The notes under the pieces were generated by a model. That model did no database searches and was not told the origin of the DNA. It was given only the letters and a program-made list of their open reading frames with translations. This document shows positions 60,101 through 64,000 of a stretch of DNA of 64,000 nt, one piece after another. A program made the position numbers and the translations under genes. The first letter of the stretch is position 1. The number at the start of each line of letters is the position of its first letter. This DNA is from Corallochytrium limacisporum (Eukaryota; Opisthokonta): positions 69,683 through 133,682 of the forward strand of contig PDIP01000002.1 in NCBI GenBank assembly GCA_002811645.1, read 5' to 3'.

Positions 60101-63100
60101 AGCGTTGTGGACGGCTAACTCTGTGAGTGGCTGCGTGCGCTACACATCACACATCTCACAGCAGACACGGACACGCAATGTATTGCCTGCTAACAGGCAT
60201 GTCCCCTCACCATGCCATCCTGAAGCGCTTCCGTATGAATAACTCGGGTGTCGGTATCATGTATTAGCCGAAGCGACGTTATACCGATCTCCCACCCAAC
60301 ATCATCATCACCATCATTACCTGTGTAGGCTGATCATATTCTACAATATCCCCTTTGGGCCTTCGTAACGTTCGTGCAGTGTTTGTACACAAGTAGCGGT
60401 AGCACCTTTACTGGTTGCGATGTGTGGTCATTGTCGGAGATGAGCGACAGAAAACGGACAAGTAATTAACAGCTCAAACTCAGCATAAGACGGGTACTGT
60501 AACCACACATTTATTTTCTCCGCAGGTGAGGACGACCTTCACCGTTCGTAGATATCTGCCCGTCATTGAGGGGAGGGGAAGAGAGACCGAATAGTTTGAG
60601 AAAAAAAGTGGAAAATTTTTGCCGCAGTGTGTCCGATGACGATGGAGGTGCATGATGCGAGGGAGTGCTGGTGGGTGATGGATGATGGGGTGGTGATGAT
60701 GACGTTGATTCACAACGGACCAACAACAACAACGACGACCCAGCCCCCGACACCAACTTTCAACACCGCAGCAAACCGGAGCATTCGCTTTAACACCCAC
60801 ACAAACACAAACACACGTACGCACGCATACGCAGAGTTTCGTCTGCAACAGAGTGCAGTGATCCCTGGTACAATAAAATTACTGTACAACAATTATGTGG
60901 CAATGTCAATGTGTCTGTACTTTGGTGACGAGGCCACGATGTGTTGCAGTTCACCAGGTGCCACTCTACTCTGATCCCTGTGTGTATAGTACTGTGCGGT
61001 AGGTGAGGAGGTATCAGAAACTCTTAGTTTATTTTTCTATAGTGATTGATGGCCTAGTACGAGGTGTGTGCCTGTGCTTAACCACAGCATCCGAAATTCT
61101 CAGGAGAACGGTGCTGACCAGTGGTGCCATCTCTCTATTTTTGCCGTCGATGTTGGCTTCCACACGGGTTGTTGGCTTTGCTATCATCATCGTCCGGAAA
61201 GCTCGTTGCAACAATGAAAATCACACGACCCTTTCAAGCTAGAAAAAGAGAAGAGGGGGGGGGGGGGGGGGGGAGGGGGGTTGGTCAAAGTCCTCATTGC
61301 ATTTGCCAAGGTGTGGAGTTCTCCTTTTTTTTTTTCACAAATAGCGCACTCATTACAACGTATTCAACGATTTTAAAAGTAAACGGACCCATCCACTGCC
61401 AAACACAGCCTCACAGTAACAACACAGGCTTCCCTTTTCCGAACTATGCGTGCCCTTATACCGCTTGTTTCTGATGTCTCCCTACACTCTCGTGATAAGT
61501 TACAAAGTAGAACATCACCAAGGGCTTGGATTGGGGGTGGGTCGTATTGGACACCCCCGGCCCCGCATCGCTCACACCTGTTGGGTGTTTACTTGTCTTG
61601 GTAATATGCACCAGTGCTCGACAATGGCCTCGTGCATTTTGTGTTCAGACTTCCAGTGATGTGATGAAGGACTGGGGTGTTCTAGAGCAGTGAGTGATGT
61701 GGGGCGATGTGTGGGGTGTCTGGGGCAACGCTGCGGCTCTAAACGACATGGTGAGACCTAGCAAAAACTGCAGTAGCAAACGGGCACGTCGCTTTCGTCA
61801 GTCTGCGGCCCGCTTGGGGTGAACTATCTTCCGGCTGTGTTTTTCCCAGTGATTTCCTGGACTATGTCTCAGTATGTAGGTCTACCCTGGACTTCGCATC
61901 GCCCCCCATCACCCGGCGCAACCAATTCCGAATCAAGACGGAAAGCAACTCAGAACGAGAGTCGATGATCACTATACCCTTCATCGCCGCATCATCACCA
62001 CAACCATCGGTCTGAACCCACTCTGCCAGCAGGGTCAGAGACGACAATTGCTCATCTTTTGATTATTCCCATCATATTGTATCTGGCGATATGCTGCATT
62101 CAGTATATTCTGATCACACAGCTACCAAATTGACTTACAATAAAGCGCAATCAGTGAGCACAAATATGCGAACCAACACGAGTCGCTCCGAGGGTTGTCC
62201 ATTCACAGAGGTGCCGGTATATCTTTCAAGAGTCGGACAGAAAACTCCAGTCTAACCACTACCAAAGAAAGGGGATACACTCCGAAAATTTGGAGACGGA
62301 GGGATCAGCGCGACGGGGTGTTAACGCATAAAAGGAAAGAGAAAAGCGTTCTGGTGCATCCAACATAGTGCAAGGTGAACCAATATTTTCCCACATGGCT
62401 CGCGTAAAGGAAAAGAGTGGAAATCAACGACTTCCTTTTTCGAATGTTGTGTTTTCTGCACATGGTTTCACGTCTAATTCTTCTTGTTCCATTTCCGCTT
62501 CCTTGCTTCTGATGCTCGTTCGGTGGTTGTCGTTCCCTCGTCTTTTCTGCACAACTTCAGAAATTGAAGCGAGTGTTTAAGCAGAATAGTGTACGGACGA
62601 AATGGCCTTTTCCGGCACCTGGCGTGCTTTTTCCGGGTTAAAAACCGAATTGCCCTGTGAAAATAAGATCCTAGGACCCGATAATACAGGCGAGGGGGAG
62701 GAGTCAGGGACAGCACTGCATCAAAATCGAACTATACATTTTCTGCTACCCACCGTCGCGTTATGCGTTTTACAATTAGAATGACCGCTTGAACTCCACT
62801 AGTGAAAACGGAATCGGCCCAGTGACCTCAAACGGTCTGATGTCCATCGAGCTGTCTACATACCATTTCGATATTGCATGCAACCAACATCCTCGGTAGG
62901 GCAAAAGAAGCAGCTGTGGGGAGGGAGCAGGTGCACAAGTCTATTGGGAGCTCGAATTTCACCGGAAACCGTTCTTTCCTTCCCCCCCCCCCAAAAAAAA
63001 TATGGTCCAGTCATCGAGTCAATGCATCAGACCGCGTGCAGCTTCGTATGGTCATCCAATGCTAAGTGAAGTTTACATTGGAAGAGGACAGAAGTTGTTG

Positions 63101-64000
63101 CAACATATCTGTCCCCATGAAAAGGGTATAGTCAAGGATGGTCATAGGGAAGGAATGAAAAGAAAGAAAAGAATTCTCCGACGTCATTGACGTACAACGC
63201 AAACTAGGGGCAGCAAAACTCCGCAGGCATACAATTCCACCTGGTCAATGTTTTCAAACGAGACGCACATTGTGGACGGAGCGTCATAGTCTCTAACTCG
63301 CCACCAACCATAGCACCTGACCAGACCAAGTCGATCAGGGAAACGAGATGGTGAACGGGGTCCTCGGAGAATATTCATAAGCTCTCATTCAGCTGGGATT
63401 TTGCCAAGTCTCTACTGCGGTGATGCGATGCGATCATCACATCACCGAAACCCCTTTCATCATCACCAAAGAGAGAGGAGAGCGTATGTGGATGCAGGGG
63501 ATTTGTTGTATTCACTCGGACACTAATATGGAAAACACTTTGACAATTAAGACTCACAGATGATGAACGATGAATGCATCAACCTGTCCACCAAGGGCGC
63601 ATGCCTTCACTAAACCATTCTTGAAGACACCGAGTACTTTCTTGGCTGAAGAAGACGCTGGGGTTTCCGCTAGAATTGCCCCAGCAAGTGATTTCAGGAC
63701 CACAAAGCAAGTTTAAACATTTCGGGCTCCACTGGCGATAGAGATGACGTCTACGACAGACTTCAATTTTAGTGCGACGTCAAGTATTAGTCTTCCTCAT
63801 TATGTATTGTAACTCTATTCTTTTCTCGACTGGGATGTGTGGTTTCCCGTTTTGGATCGATCGTCAAGGCACCTCGCGCCTAGACATTCCAAACACACAG
63901 GCAAATTCACACTCACTGAAACACACGAAATGGACAAATGGTAAACGTTGTGACCTTCTTCTCTTTTTCTGTATACACCCTTACTCCTGTGGCTCCACAA
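57156..64000. other. 6.8-kb gene-free right end
   Basis: No protein gene could be supported. The longest frame (228 codons, minus, 57469-58155) is Ser/Cys/Arg-rich without domain pattern. Features are the 15-mer at 57366-57380, an E2F-type GCGCGAAA at 57735-57742, GATG-rich DNA at 60640-60710, a G19-A-G6 tract at 61255-61280, and C11 followed by A8 at 62982-63000. No tRNA, 5S or snRNA signature was recognised. Exons of a gene with introns, or a long noncoding RNA, cannot be excluded. Confidence 0.5.
61255..61280. repeat. G19-A-G6 homopolymer tract
   Basis: A 26-bp tract of G with a single A, the longest near-pure G run in the window. Length in the assembly may be inexact. Confidence 0.85.

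Noticed and set aside
57156-64000. tRNA, 5S rRNA or snRNA genes in the long gene-free end
   Set aside because: Scanning by eye for A/B-box pairs and the conserved cores of U1, U2, U4, U5, U6 and 5S gave no convincing match on either strand; a covariance-model search would be decisive.
1-64000. CRISPR arrays, insertion sequences or transposase genes
   Set aside because: No regularly spaced repeats, no terminal inverted repeat pairs with an intervening transposase, and no integrase or reverse transcriptase motifs were seen.

Overview
This window looks like an intron-poor nuclear chromosome segment of a unicellular eukaryote. Nothing bacterial, organellar or viral was recognised. Twenty-two protein genes are supported. 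The products point to a holozoan/opisthokont: an LRR plus EGF-module single-pass receptor with Tyr-x-Asn motifs in its tail, a tetraspanin, an OSR1/SPAK kinase with its CCT domain, a KIND-domain protein, a GARNL3-type RapGAP-CNH protein and a POT1. Two genes are not animal-like: a YPD1-type phosphotransfer protein and a fungal/archaeal-type lycopene cyclase. Low intron density, about 2.9 kb per gene, and this gene mix would fit a corallochytrean or ichthyosporean relative. That placement is inference from gene content only. Just one spliceosomal intron is evident, in PSMA6.

Layout. 1-3.4 kb: no gene recognised. 3.4-8 kb: ZIP transporter facing the LRR/EGF receptor. 8-12.5 kb: gene-free. 12.5-19.3 kb: KIND protein, TAF10, PSMA6, ZFPL1, a small membrane protein with an apparent frameshift, and a Vti1 SNARE. 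19.3-21 kb: gene-free, with a 29-nt direct repeat carrying an E2F-like site. 21-29 kb: F-box protein, a helical basic-tailed protein, ERK-type MAPK, OSR1/SPAK kinase, YPD1-like HPt protein. 31-36 kb: RapGAP-CNH protein and tetraspanin. 38-45 kb: two-pore channel, uridine kinase with an altered P-loop, TRM13, lycopene cyclase. 45.4-50.4 kb: a 1649-residue secreted DUF4832-type protein with six repeated modules. 53-57 kb: POT1 and TRM6. 57-64 kb: gene-free.

Genes mostly alternate in strand. Convergent neighbours lie close together (33-510 bp, with one exception), while divergent pairs are separated by 0.4-2.4 kb. Functional themes are tRNA methylation (TRM13, TRM6), stress/kinase signalling (MAPK, OSR1, HPt protein within 5.4 kb), membrane traffic (VTI1, ZFPL1, tetraspanin) and ion/metal transport (ZIP, two-pore channel). 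No operon-like structure is seen. Long intergenic regions are rich in G or C homopolymer tracts, several forming C-run/G-run palindromes. No tRNA, rRNA, snRNA, transposon or CRISPR array could be recognised by eye.
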